From contig JASGHK010000005.1 of assembly GCA_049841135.1 (NCBI GenBank), positions 62,001 to 126,000 of the forward strand: 64,000 nt of DNA, written 5' to 3'. The notes under the pieces are model-generated. The model saw only the letters and a list, made by a program, of their open reading frames with translations. It was not told the origin of the DNA and did no database searches. The stretch's first letter is position 1, and every line of letters begins with the position of its first letter. This DNA comes from JACRCT01 sp049841135 (lineage in GTDB: Bacteria > Myxococcota > Myxococcia > Myxococcales > UBA5297). Of the stretch, positions 18,411-26,547 are shown piece by piece. A program made the translations under genes and the position numbers.

Positions 18411-18854
18411 TCACCGGCACTGGATCGTCTGCTCCCCCGAGAAGACCTCGGAGTCGGTGCCGTCGACGGTGGCCATGACGCGGGCGCGGAAGGTCTTCGT
18501 TCCGAGGCAGGAGACCTGTACGCAATTGGTGAGCGAGGCCAAGCCCGACCCGCTCTGCGAGGCGCATTGGACGTCCACGCCGTCGAGCTGCGCGCACACC
18601 TGGATCGCGAGGTCGGCCGCACCGGGGCAGGTGATCGTGCCGGTCGCCGTCAGGATCTTGGTCGGGTCGGTGCTGACCGCGATGGTCGCGGCCGTGGAGC
18701 AGGTCACCTTGCCGCCCGCGTCGCTCAGACCACCGTCCAGGCCGGCGCCGGGGCCGACGTCGCCGTGGGCGGGGCCAGGCTCCTGGTCATTGCCACCACA
18801 ACCACCAACGAGGCCGAGAGCGACGACGACGAAGCCAAGGGCCAGCAGGCGCAT
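18411..18854 (-). CDS. Small Cys-containing lipoprotein
   Basis: 147 residues from the ATG at 18854 (GGAGAG 7 bases upstream). The signal peptide has a lipobox LGLVGGCGG, then a Gly/Asp/Pro linker, then a compact domain with about eight Cys, probably paired (VTCSTAAT, TITCPGAAD, VQVSCLGTKTF, QTIQCR), suggesting a disulphide-stabilised beta fold. A longer open frame upstream lacks protein-like composition. Function unknown. Confidence 0.72.
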   Translation of the reverse strand: MRLLALGFVVVALGLVGGCGGNDQEPGPAHGDVGPGAGLDGGLSDAGGKVTCSTAATIAVSTDPTKILTATGTITCPGAADLAIQVCAQLDGVDVQCASQSGSGLASLTNCVQVSCLGTKTFRARVMATVDGTDSEVFSGEQTIQCR

Positions 18855-19284
18855 GAGTCTCTCCAGAGGGATGTCGGCGGTGCCGAGGTGTTTTGAGACG
18901 GGCCGCAGGCGCGATGGCGCCGCTTCCCGAGGACGAGGACCCGCGAGCTGCCCGAGGTGTGAAAGAACCGCGCGAGCCGTTTGCGGCGCACGGGCTCGGC
19001 GCCACATTGCGGCGAGGGAAGCGAACTCGCCGCCCGGCCGAGCGGGCGACCAGTTCTTGGCGCGGGGCTTGCCCATCAGCCCGCTGCTGGCACCTGCGAG
19101 CTCTCTCGACCGTTGGCCAGCCTTCTGACGCCTTCGCCCGCCACCTTTCTCGGAGACCTTCGGAGCCGGAGCGCCGACTCGGTTAGGTCCAGGTCCCTGG
19201 CCTGCGGGGTCGTCTTGCCTTCGCCCACCGAAGGCCGAAGGCCTGCGGCCCTCTCAGCACGTGAGCGAAGGTACACCACCCCCA
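18855..19284. other. Non-coding gap with a short hairpin
   Basis: No gene supported. GCCTTCG-CCCAC-CGAAGGC (19217-19235) is a perfect 7-bp hairpin 50 bp beyond the stop of the next lipoprotein gene and could be its terminator on the minus strand. The open frames crossing this gap are compositional shadows. Confidence 0.5.
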
Positions 19285-20991
19285 TCACTTGGCGCTGCAG
19301 TAGCAGCTCATCTGCGTCAGGTTGCAGGTGCCCGTGAACCGCTCCGCGGTGACGCTGGCCGGCGGAGTGTCGGAGCACTTGAGCGTCATCTGGTCGTAGA
19401 GACAGTCGTTGTAGCCCTGCTTGTAGTCCGCGCAGCCCGCGTAGATGAACGAGGTGTAGTTGGGCGAGTAGAAGGTGTGGCAGGAGGTCTTCTCCTGGCA
19501 GGCCAGGCCCTTGGACGAGCAGTAGGAGTTGCACGAGGTCCGAGTGGTCGTGGTGGTGGTCGCGACGCACAGCCCTGACACACAGGTGCCCCAGTAGCGG
19601 AACTGCTCGCCGAACAGGCCCACCGCCCATTCGTTGCAGTCCTTGCCGCACGAGCCGCAGTTGTAGGTGTCGCTCGAGAGCTGAGTGCAGCGGTCGCCGC
19701 ACAGGCTGTAACCGGTCGCGCAGCCGGGGACGCCGTTCTTGCACTCGCCGCCGCCCGGCGCCGAGACTCCGCAGGCGCCGCAGTTGCTGGGGTCGGTCTT
19801 CAGGTCGTAGCAGGTCCCGGAGCAGCCCGACTTCCCCGAGGTGTAGCAGGCGAGCTTCACCGGCACCGCCTTCACCGCCGAGGCGCTGGCCTGGTCGTAG
19901 AAGATGGCCTCGAGGTTGATGGTCGCCCCGCTGCTGCCGAAGGTCAGGTCCGCGGCGCTGAAGTCGCTCCAGGAGAGGGTCAGGCTGTAGCTGCCGACGG
20001 CTCCGGTGAACGGCTTGACGGTCGTACCAGTGCGCGGATCGCGCAGCAGGCCGCCGCTCAGGTCGCCCGGCCCGTCGAGGTCGGAGACGGTGGCGGAGAT
20101 CGTCACCAAGCCGCTCTCGGTGAGGGTCGCCGACTGGGACACGCTGACGATGGTCGGCGCGTGGTTCGCCGGCCCGACGCACTGGCCGCTCCCGTCGCAG
20201 CTGGCCGGCGCGGTGCAGCTGCCGCAGCTGCCGCCACAGCCGTTGTCGCCGCACTTGCGCACCCCACAGTTGGGCTGGCACGCCTGGCACTGACCCGCGA
20301 CGCAGGACGCCCCGCCGGTGCAGAGGCCACACAATCCGCCGCAGCCGTCGTCGCCGCACTTGCGGACGCCGCAGTCGGGCTCGCACGCCTCGCACTGCCC
20401 GGCGACGCAGGACGCCCCGCCGGTGCAGGTGCCGCACTGTCCGCCACAGCCGTCGTCGCCACACGCCTTGCCGGCGCAGCTCTTCTGGCACTTGCAGGTG
20501 CCGCTGGCGAGATCGCAGGTCCCGATGGTGCAGCCCGGGGTGCAGACGCCGCCGCAGCCGTCGTCGCCGCAGACCCTGCCGGTGCACTGCGGGGTGCAGG
20601 AGACGCAGCTGCCCGACTTGCAGGTCGTCCCCGTGCCGCAGGCGCCGCAGGTGCCGCCGCAGCCGTCCGCGCCGCAGCTCTTGCCGGCGCACTGCCGCGT
20701 GCACTGCTCGCACTTGCCCTGGTCCGAGCACAGGTAGGTGCCGTTGGTGGGGCACTCGCCGCAGACGCCGCCACAGCCGTCGTCGCCGCAGTCGCGACCC
20801 GTGCAGTGGGGCTGGCACTTGTCGACGCAGGTGTTGCTGATCCCGCAGACCTGGTCCGCCGAGCAGCACTGGGTCCCGCAGGGCTTCTCGCAGACGACCT
20901 CGGCGTCGGGCGGCGTCACCACGGGCGGGCCGCCCGAGCAGGCGGCGAGGGCGAGAGCCAGGACGAGCTGCTGCCAAGAGATGCGCTTCAT
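19285..20991 (-). CDS. Large lipoprotein with tandem CGDDGCGG repeats
   Basis: 568 residues from the ATG at 20991 after GGAAGAA. The signal peptide ends ALALAACSGG (lipobox LAAC). Residues about 30-270 hold six or seven units of about 35-40 residues with the core CxxxxCGDDGCGGxCGxC, alternating with CxxGxCxxC segments. A beta-sandwich-like middle follows (TIVSVSQSATLTESGLVTIS, LTLSWSDFSAADLTF), then a second Cys-rich part (CGACGVSAPGGGECKNGVPGC) and a Cys-rich tail. Likely an extracellular adhesive or protective surface protein; function unknown. It starts 41 bp after the stop of the cyclic-nucleotide-binding gene. Confidence 0.8.
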   Translation of the reverse strand: MKRISWQQLVLALALAACSGGPPVVTPPDAEVVCEKPCGTQCCSADQVCGISNTCVDKCQPHCTGRDCGDDGCGGVCGECPTNGTYLCSDQGKCEQCTRQCAGKSCGADGCGGTCGACGTGTTCKSGSCVSCTPQCTGRVCGDDGCGGVCTPGCTIGTCDLASGTCKCQKSCAGKACGDDGCGGQCGTCTGGASCVAGQCEACEPDCGVRKCGDDGCGGLCGLCTGGASCVAGQCQACQPNCGVRKCGDNGCGGSCGSCTAPASCDGSGQCVGPANHAPTIVSVSQSATLTESGLVTISATVSDLDGPGDLSGGLLRDPRTGTTVKPFTGAVGSYSLTLSWSDFSAADLTFGSSGATINLEAIFYDQASASAVKAVPVKLACYTSGKSGCSGTCYDLKTDPSNCGACGVSAPGGGECKNGVPGCATGYSLCGDRCTQLSSDTYNCGSCGKDCNEWAVGLFGEQFRYWGTCVSGLCVATTTTTTRTSCNSYCSSKGLACQEKTSCHTFYSPNYTSFIYAGCADYKQGYNDCLYDQMTLKCSDTPPASVTAERFTGTCNLTQMSCYCSAK

Positions 20992-21032
20992 GCCGTTCTT
21001 CCTTTTCCCCGCCCAGAGATCCTGCGCGCGCT

Positions 21033-21708
21033 TCAGGGGTCGTCGACCTCGATGCGCTGGATGGCGTGGTAGGGGATGAGGGTGACCTTGCGGCTCTTGT
21101 CCATCAACACCAGCGTGTAGCCGGCCGGGTGGTGGTCGAGCTGCATGACCCGCCCCTGCACCGCGCTGCCGCCGGGCAGGTGCACGGTGACCCGGCTCAG
21201 GTCGGTGCTCAGCTCCTTGATGGTGAGCACCTTGGCGCCCGTGGCCTCGAGGTTGAAGGCCACCGCCTCCTTGTAGAGGCTCGGTGGCGTTGCGCACGCG
21301 CACCGCCATGATGGCCGCCACGTTGCGCCAGATGCGCGCCGCCACCGTCGGCCGGTCCTTCTCGATGCGGCTCTGGAACGCGGAGCGCGTGAGCACCAGG
21401 AACTCGCAGGGCTCGGTGGTGCGGGCGCCGGCGGACCGGCGAGAGCTGTCGATGAAGCTCATCTCGCCGATCACCTCGCCCGGGCCCATGGAGGCCAGCG
21501 GCTTGTCCAGATCCGCGCGGATGTTCTTGAAGATCTCCACCCGCCCGCTCTGGACGATGAAGAGGGAGTCGCCCTCGTCGTTCTCGCAGAACAGCTCCTC
21601 GCCGGCGACGAGCACCTTCTTCTGGCAGGCCTCGAGGACGAACTCCACCTCCTGCGCGCTCAGGTCGGCGAACAGGCGCCACTTGTCCGTTCCGGTCGTC
21701 TCGTTCAT
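21033..21708 (-). CDS. Cyclic-nucleotide-binding-domain protein with small beta-rich C-terminal domain, frame-interrupted near 21283
   Basis: Residues 1-140 are a CNB domain (FCENDEGDSLFIVQSGRVEIF; phosphate-binding-type IGEMSFIDSSRRSAGA). No helix-turn-helix is present. After the break the second frame continues SLYKEAVAFNLEATGAKVL and a beta-rich part (VTVHLPGGSAVQGRVMQL, KVTLIPYHAIQRIEV) that resembles an Sm-like small barrel; this is inference. The frame changes at ACCGAGCCTCTAC (about 21283): one base extra or two missing. Restored length is about 225 residues. The start is 18 bp after the pilT stop, so it is co-transcribed with the pilus motor and may regulate motility by nucleotide sensing. 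Confidence 0.78.
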
Positions 21709-21726
21709 TTGGGAATCCTCTCGTCC

Positions 21727-23256
21727 TCAGTTCGCCCGGTGCTGCGCCGCGCTCCGCTCCCCTGCCCCGCCCGCCGCCTCTTCGCTCCACGGCCCCTTGA
21801 AGCCGCAGCGCGTCAGCAGCGCCCCGAACTCCTTCTTCACCGGCGCCCGCGAGTAGGCCTCCGCCGCCTCCACCGTGCCCGCCTTCACCAGGTCGATGAG
21901 GGCGTCGTTGACGGTCTGCATGCCCAGCGACTTGCCGGTCTGCATGATGGACGGAATCTGGAAGACCTTGCCGTCGCGGATGAGGTTCGACACCGCCGGC
22001 GTCACCACCAGGATCTCCAGAGCCGCCACGCGCCCGCCGCCCTTCTTCTTGAGCAGGCACTGCGCGACCACCCCGCGCAGCGACTCGCTGAGCATGGCGC
22101 GCACCTGCTCCTGCCGGTCGGTGGGGAACTGGTCGATGAGGCGGGAGATGGTGCTGGCGGCGGTGTTGGTGTGCAGGGTGCCGAAGACCAGGTGCCCGGT
22201 CTCGGCGGTCTCGATGGCGATGGAGACGGTCTCCAGGTCGCGCATCTCGCCGACGAGCACGATGTCCGGGTCCTCGCGCAGGGCGGCGCGCAGGGCCGGC
22301 TTGAAGCCCTTGGTCTGGGTGCCGACCTCGCGCTGGTTGATGTGGCACTTCTTGTCCTGGTGCACGAACTCGACGGGGTCCTCGATGGTGATGATGTGCC
22401 CGTCGTAGGTGTCGTTGATGTGGTCGATCATCGCGGCGAGCGTCGTCGACTTGCCGCTGCCGGTGGGGCCGGTGACCACGACCAGGCCGGTCTCCGCCTC
22501 GCACAGCTGCAGCACCGCCGGCGGCAGGCCCAGCTGCGCGGCGGTGAGGATCTTGCTCGGGATCTGCCGGAAGACGGCCCCGGCGCCGGCGATGTCCCGG
22601 AAGATGTTGCAGCGCAGGCGCGCGCGGTCCCCCAGGGCGTGGGCGAAGTCGGTGTCGTTGGTGTCGGCGAACTCGGCCTGGTTGCGCTCGGGCATGATCG
22701 TGCGCAGCAGCTCCTCCAGCCGCTGGGCGGGGATGGCGGCGCGCCCGGGCAGGTAGCTCATGCCGCCGTCGATGCGGACCATGGGCGCCTTGTTCGACTT
22801 GAGGTGCAGGTCGGAGGCCTTCAGGTCCAGCATCTGGTGGAAGAGCTCCTCCATCGTCGCGGCGACGGTGCCGTTGACCGCGGGGGTGGAGGCGACGACC
22901 GGTGCGGCGGCGGCGGGCGGAGTCGCGGGGGCGGCAAGCGCCATGCGCTCGGCGGTGGCCGGCGTGACCCGCAGGAGCATCGCGCCCGGGGCGGCGTTGA
23001 CCGTCAAGGCGAAGCTCGCGCCGCTGGGCGCGCGGTAGGTGAAGGAGCCGGCACCGCCTTTGAGCCGGGCGAAGGCGTCCGGCCCGCCGATGACCTCGCT
23101 GATGACCTGCGTGAGCTGCTCGGTGGACGGCGGGCGGCTGCTCACCGGCGTCGCCTCGCCGCCGATGGTCAGCTCCACCAGGCTCCCGGCCCGGAAAGTG
23201 AGGACCTCGGCGCGCTGCTTCACCATCGCGTCCAGGTACTTGTCGAGGACGGCCAT
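21727..23256 (-). CDS. pilT: PilT-type twitching-motility ATPase with N-terminal extension
   Basis: 509 residues against about 345-370 for typical PilT. The C-terminal 370 are canonical: KASDLHLKSNKAPMVRIDG, Walker A GPTGSGKST, Asp-box IITIEDPVEF, Walker B DIVLVGEMRD, His-box TGHLVFGTLHTN, and an AVSNLIRDGK segment close to the AIRNLIRE retraction motif. The first 130 residues form an extra domain plus an Ala/Pro linker (PPAAAAPVVAS); the domain looks like a degenerate copy of the N-terminal PilT/T2SS fold. It powers pilus retraction for surface motility in the inner membrane assembly. First gene of a likely operon with the CNB gene, divergent from the response regulator. Confidence 0.92.
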   Translation of the reverse strand: MAVLDKYLDAMVKQRAEVLTFRAGSLVELTIGGEATPVSSRPPSTEQLTQVISEVIGGPDAFARLKGGAGSFTYRAPSGASFALTVNAAPGAMLLRVTPATAERMALAAPATPPAAAAPVVASTPAVNGTVAATMEELFHQMLDLKASDLHLKSNKAPMVRIDGGMSYLPGRAAIPAQRLEELLRTIMPERNQAEFADTNDTDFAHALGDRARLRCNIFRDIAGAGAVFRQIPSKILTAAQLGLPPAVLQLCEAETGLVVVTGPTGSGKSTTLAAMIDHINDTYDGHIITIEDPVEFVHQDKKCHINQREVGTQTKGFKPALRAALREDPDIVLVGEMRDLETVSIAIETAETGHLVFGTLHTNTAASTISRLIDQFPTDRQEQVRAMLSESLRGVVAQCLLKKKGGGRVAALEILVVTPAVSNLIRDGKVFQIPSIMQTGKSLGMQTVNDALIDLVKAGTVEAAEAYSRAPVKKEFGALLTRCGFKGPWSEEAAGGAGERSAAQHRAN

Positions 23257-23474
23257 GTCGAAGACCTCCCGGCGAGGTTCGGGCTGCTTGGAAAGCGCCT
23301 AGACGAGTACCGTGGAAACGTCTCGCGACGCCACCGGGGCCCGCGAGCAAGGCCAGCCTGTCGGCAGCACCGGCTCGAGGACCCGCCCGCCCGCTCCCCT
23401 CCTTCCGGGATCGATCTCCCTCCCCTGCCGCCGAACGTGCGAGATTGGCACGACGAGCTTCGCGAGGAGGCCCC

Positions 23475-25008
23475 ATGGAATGGCAGAAGCGCGCATCGGA
23501 GTGGCTGACCCTGCGGACGCAGCTGGCCCGCCCGGGCCGCGCGCTGGTGGTCGACGACGAGGAGGTGATGCGCGACCTCTTCGTCGGCGTGCTGGGGACG
23601 AAGTTCGAGGTCCTGGCGGTCGGCGACGCGGAGTCGGCGCTGACGCTCCTGCGCGAGGGGCCCTTCGACGTCCTGGTCACGGACAAGAACCTGCCCGGGC
23701 ACGATGGCGTGGACCTCATCGCCCAGGCGCGCGCCGAGGGCTTCGACGTGCCGGCGGTGCTGGTGACCGGCTACGCCTCGCTCGAGACGGTCTCCCGCGC
23801 GCTCTCCCGCGGCGCCGCCGACTACATCCCCAAGCCCTTCGACGACATCCGCAACGTGCGCCGGCGCATCGAGTCGGTGGTGGAGCAGCACCGGACCGAG
23901 ACGCTGCTGGCGCGCATCGCCGGGGACCTCAAGGCCGTCCTGGACGCAGGCGGGCTGGAGGCCGAATCGCTGCGCCCCATCGAGCGCTCGCTCAACGCCT
24001 ATCGGCAGGCGCTGGCGGCGCGCTCGGACGTGGTCCTGCTCGAGCCCAACCCGCGCAACGCGCGCATCATCCGGCTCTTCCTGGAAGGCTCGGGGCTCTC
24101 GGTGGTGGACGCGCACGACGTCGACGCGGTCCGCGAGGAGGTCTCGGAGATCCCGCCGATGGCGGTGCTCTTGTCCCTGGACCCGTCCGGGGCCTTGGAC
24201 CTCATCGCACAGCTGCACGCCGCCGATCCCGACCTGGAGATCCTCGCCTCGGGCCAGGCGGACGACCTGAACCAGGCGCTGTCGGCCGTCGCCGCGGGGG
24301 CCTGCGACTACGTGCTCGGCCCCACCGAGGGCGTGGAGCTGCTGGGGGCCCGCGTCAAGCGAGCGGTCGCGAGGGCTCGCCGACGGCGGCTCTTCAACAA
24401 GCTCGTCACGCTCCTGCGCGACGCAGCCGGCACCGCCTCGCCGCTGCAGGAAGTCTTCGCCGGCCTCCCCGCGGCGGCGCCGGAGCCGGCCGCACCGCCG
24501 ACCGCCTCACCGGTCGCCACGGCAGCGGAGACGTCGACCGTGGTTTTGGAGATCGAGGACGGGGACGTGGAGATCGAAGTCGATTTCTCCGACGTCTTCG
24601 ACCCGCTCCTGCACAGCGACTGGGACTCGGCGGTGGGCACGGGGCCGATGGGGACGGCGGACGCCGCGGTCGGCCTGGACGTCAAGCCGACCAGCGTCGA
24701 GGAGCAGGTGGCCTGGGGCCTGGACGGCGTCGACCCGAACCGGCAGGTGCAGCTGCGGCTCAAGGAGCTGCTCTTCATCGGCGCCACGCTGCGCGAGCTC
24801 TTGCGCTTCCTGCACGACCCCACGCACTACGCCGATCCGAAGGATTCTCGAGCGGTTCCTGGGAGATCCCGAGAAGGGCGCGATCTCCATCCTCTCGACC
24901 GCCTGGTACAAGGCGGTGCGGCCGAACCTGCCCGAGGACATCCGACGCGACCTGGAGAAGGGCCGGTTCGACCACCCGCGACCGCCTTACTACATGGAGA
25001 AGAAGTAG
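23475..25008 (+). CDS. Response regulator with two receiver domains, the second degenerate; frame-interrupted near 24843
   Basis: ATG 23475 follows GAGGAGG. The first receiver has the acidic pair (VVDDEE), phospho-Asp (VLVTDKNLPG), Thr (LVTGYAS) and Lys (YIPKPF). The second receiver-like domain (VVLLEPNPRNARIIRLFL…) has LLSLDPSG where the phospho-site should be and lacks the acidic pair, so it is a pseudo-receiver. An acidic/Ala-rich linker and a short C-terminal domain follow; the domain continues in another frame to YYMEKK and TAG at 25006. The frame changes at AAGGATTCTCG (about 24843): one base extra or two missing. Restored length is about 511 residues. There is no DNA-binding domain, so it probably signals by protein contact, perhaps to the neighbouring pilus motor. 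Confidence 0.82.
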
Positions 25009-25062
25009 CATCCCTCCCCCCCCCGGGCGTGCTCGTGCCCGCCCATCGGCCAGCGCGGCCCA

Positions 25063-25080
25063 AGTTTAGGTACCTAAACT
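25063..25080. repeat. 18-bp perfect palindrome
   Basis: AGTTTAGGTACCTAAACT is self-complementary and strikingly AT-rich for this DNA. It lies 55 bp after the response-regulator stop and 161 bp beyond the end of the convergent peptidase gene. It could be a protein-binding site or a bidirectional hairpin. Confidence 0.75.
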
Positions 25081-25240
25081 CGAGGGGCCAGGCGCGAGCG
25101 GTGGCAGAAGCCACGATTAGTGGGTGAGACGCAGACACCCGAGTTGGAGCAGCTCCGACCAAGGCCGCCGAAGCCACGGGACGAGCGCCCCTCCCGCAGT
25201 CTGGGAAGTTGGTGGAGGGGGCAGCGGGGAGGGCTCGCCT

Positions 25241-26101
25241 CTAGAAGAAGTCGTTGGGGTTGTTGCGCGAGCGGGTGTGCGCGTCCATCAGCGACGGGAA
25301 CGGGTTCACCGTGTCGCGGTAGTTGTTGTTCCGGAAGATGGAGAAGTGCAGGTGCGGCGCGGTGCCGCTGGCGCTGCCGCTGTTGCCGACCGTGCCGATC
25401 TTGGTGCCGGCGGTGATCTGCGTGCCGGGGCGGACGCCCGGCGCGATCTGGTCCAGGTGGCACAGGTAGAAGTACTCGTTGCCGCGCTTGATCGTCACCC
25501 GCCAGCCGCCCGTCTCGTCCCAGCCGGCGCGGACGACCTCACCCGAGACCGGCGCCACCACCGGTTGCCCCTTGGGCGCGAAGATGTCGACGCCCAGGTG
25601 GCCGGTCGGGTGGCTGGCGTTGGTCTGGTTGAGGCTGAAGTCGGAGTTCTGGCGCGCAGAGTCCGGATCGAAGTTGTTCCACTTCCCGTCGTAGCCGATG
25701 TTGTAGCGCGCGTTCTGAGTCGACCCGTCCTGGCCGACGATGGGGAAGCAATCCAGCGCGGTTCCGCTCTGCGGCTGCAGCGGGGTCGTCGGGCCGGTCG
25801 GCGAGGTCGGGTCGACCGGTCCGGTCGGCGAGGTCGGCGTCGTGCCCAACAGCGAGCCCCAGGTCTTCGGCCCGACCACCGCGTCCACCGTCAACCCGTG
25901 CGCCTGCTGGTAGCGACGCACCGCGGCAGCGGTCTTGGGCCCGAAGTCGCCATCGACCGGACCCGGGTCGTAGCCCTCGGCCTTCAGGCGCGTCTGCAGC
26001 TCGCGCACGCTGTCGCCGTTCGAGCCCTGGCGGATGGTCGGCCGCTGCTGCTGGTCGCCGGTGATCGGAATGTTGCCGGTGGTGGTCCGGGTGACTTTCA
26101 T
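25241..26101 (-). CDS. Peptidoglycan-binding M23-family metallopeptidase
   Basis: 286 residues from the ATG at 26101 (AAGGGAG upstream). An N-terminal peptidoglycan-binding domain (SVRELQTRLKAEGYDPG, DGDFGPKTAAAVRRYQQAHG) is joined by a Thr/Pro/Gly linker to a LytM-type domain with HLGVDIFAPKG (zinc His and Asp) and HLHFSIF (HxH). It likely cuts peptide cross-links in the cell wall. No classical signal peptide is visible, so export may use another route or occur on lysis. Convergent with the response regulator. Confidence 0.9.
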   Translation of the reverse strand: MKVTRTTTGNIPITGDQQQRPTIRQGSNGDSVRELQTRLKAEGYDPGPVDGDFGPKTAAAVRRYQQAHGLTVDAVVGPKTWGSLLGTTPTSPTGPVDPTSPTGPTTPLQPQSGTALDCFPIVGQDGSTQNARYNIGYDGKWNNFDPDSARQNSDFSLNQTNASHPTGHLGVDIFAPKGQPVVAPVSGEVVRAGWDETGGWRVTIKRGNEYFYLCHLDQIAPGVRPGTQITAGTKIGTVGNSGSASGTAPHLHFSIFRNNNYRDTVNPFPSLMDAHTRSRNNPNDFF

Positions 26102-26321
26102 GACCGCTCCCTTGCCTTCGGTTCGAAGTCAGTTCACCTGGATTATCCGGGCCGATTCACAAGTGTTTCCGGAGGAGAAAGACCTACATGGTGGGACACG
26201 GCTCGACTCCCCGAGCGAAGCGGCGACCCTTCGGCTGAGCTCAGGAGAGCCTCGAAGTCGAGGAGCCAGCCCTCAATCTGTTCCGTGTCGGTCAGAAAGG
26301 CAGCCGCTCAGCGAGGACTGC

Positions 26322-26490
26322 CGGGCCCGGAGGCCCGTACCCACCACACCTTGGTCTGCTCTTCAAAAAGATTCTGAGTGAAGAGAGAAGGGACCGCGGG
26401 CCCGGAGGCCCGTACCCACCACACCTTGGTCTGCTCTTCAGAAAAGATTCTGAGTGAAGAGAGAAGGAACCGCGGGCCCGGAGGCCCGCA
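26322..26490. repeat. Tandem ~75-bp repeat (family D) with three GC hairpins
   Basis: CGGGCC-CGGA-GGCCCG hairpins begin at 26322, 26397 and 26473. Between them runs a nearly identical segment, CCACCACACCTTGGTCTGC then AGATTCTGAGTGAAGAG (two full units, third truncated). The array lies between the stop of the beta-helix lipoprotein and the start of the M23 gene on the minus strand; the rest of 26102-26547 shows no gene. Confidence 0.85.
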
Positions 26491-26516
26491 GCCACCAGAT
26501 TCGAAGAGCCAGTTCT

Positions 26517-26542
26517 GGCCCCTCGACAAGCTCGGGGTGTCG
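26517..26542. repeat. Dispersed repeat family A, copy 2
   Basis: CTCGACAAGCTCGGGGTG flanked by GGCCC and TCG; it folds as CCCC(T)CGA / TCGGGG with a bulged T. It ends 5 bp before the stop codon (TCA at 26548) of the adjacent minus-strand gene. Confidence 0.8.
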
Positions 26543-26547
26543 TTGGG

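Noticed and set aside
26322..26490. CRISPR-like array
   Set aside because: Three units with the intervening sequence also repeated, no variable spacers and no cas genes; it is a plain tandem repeat.
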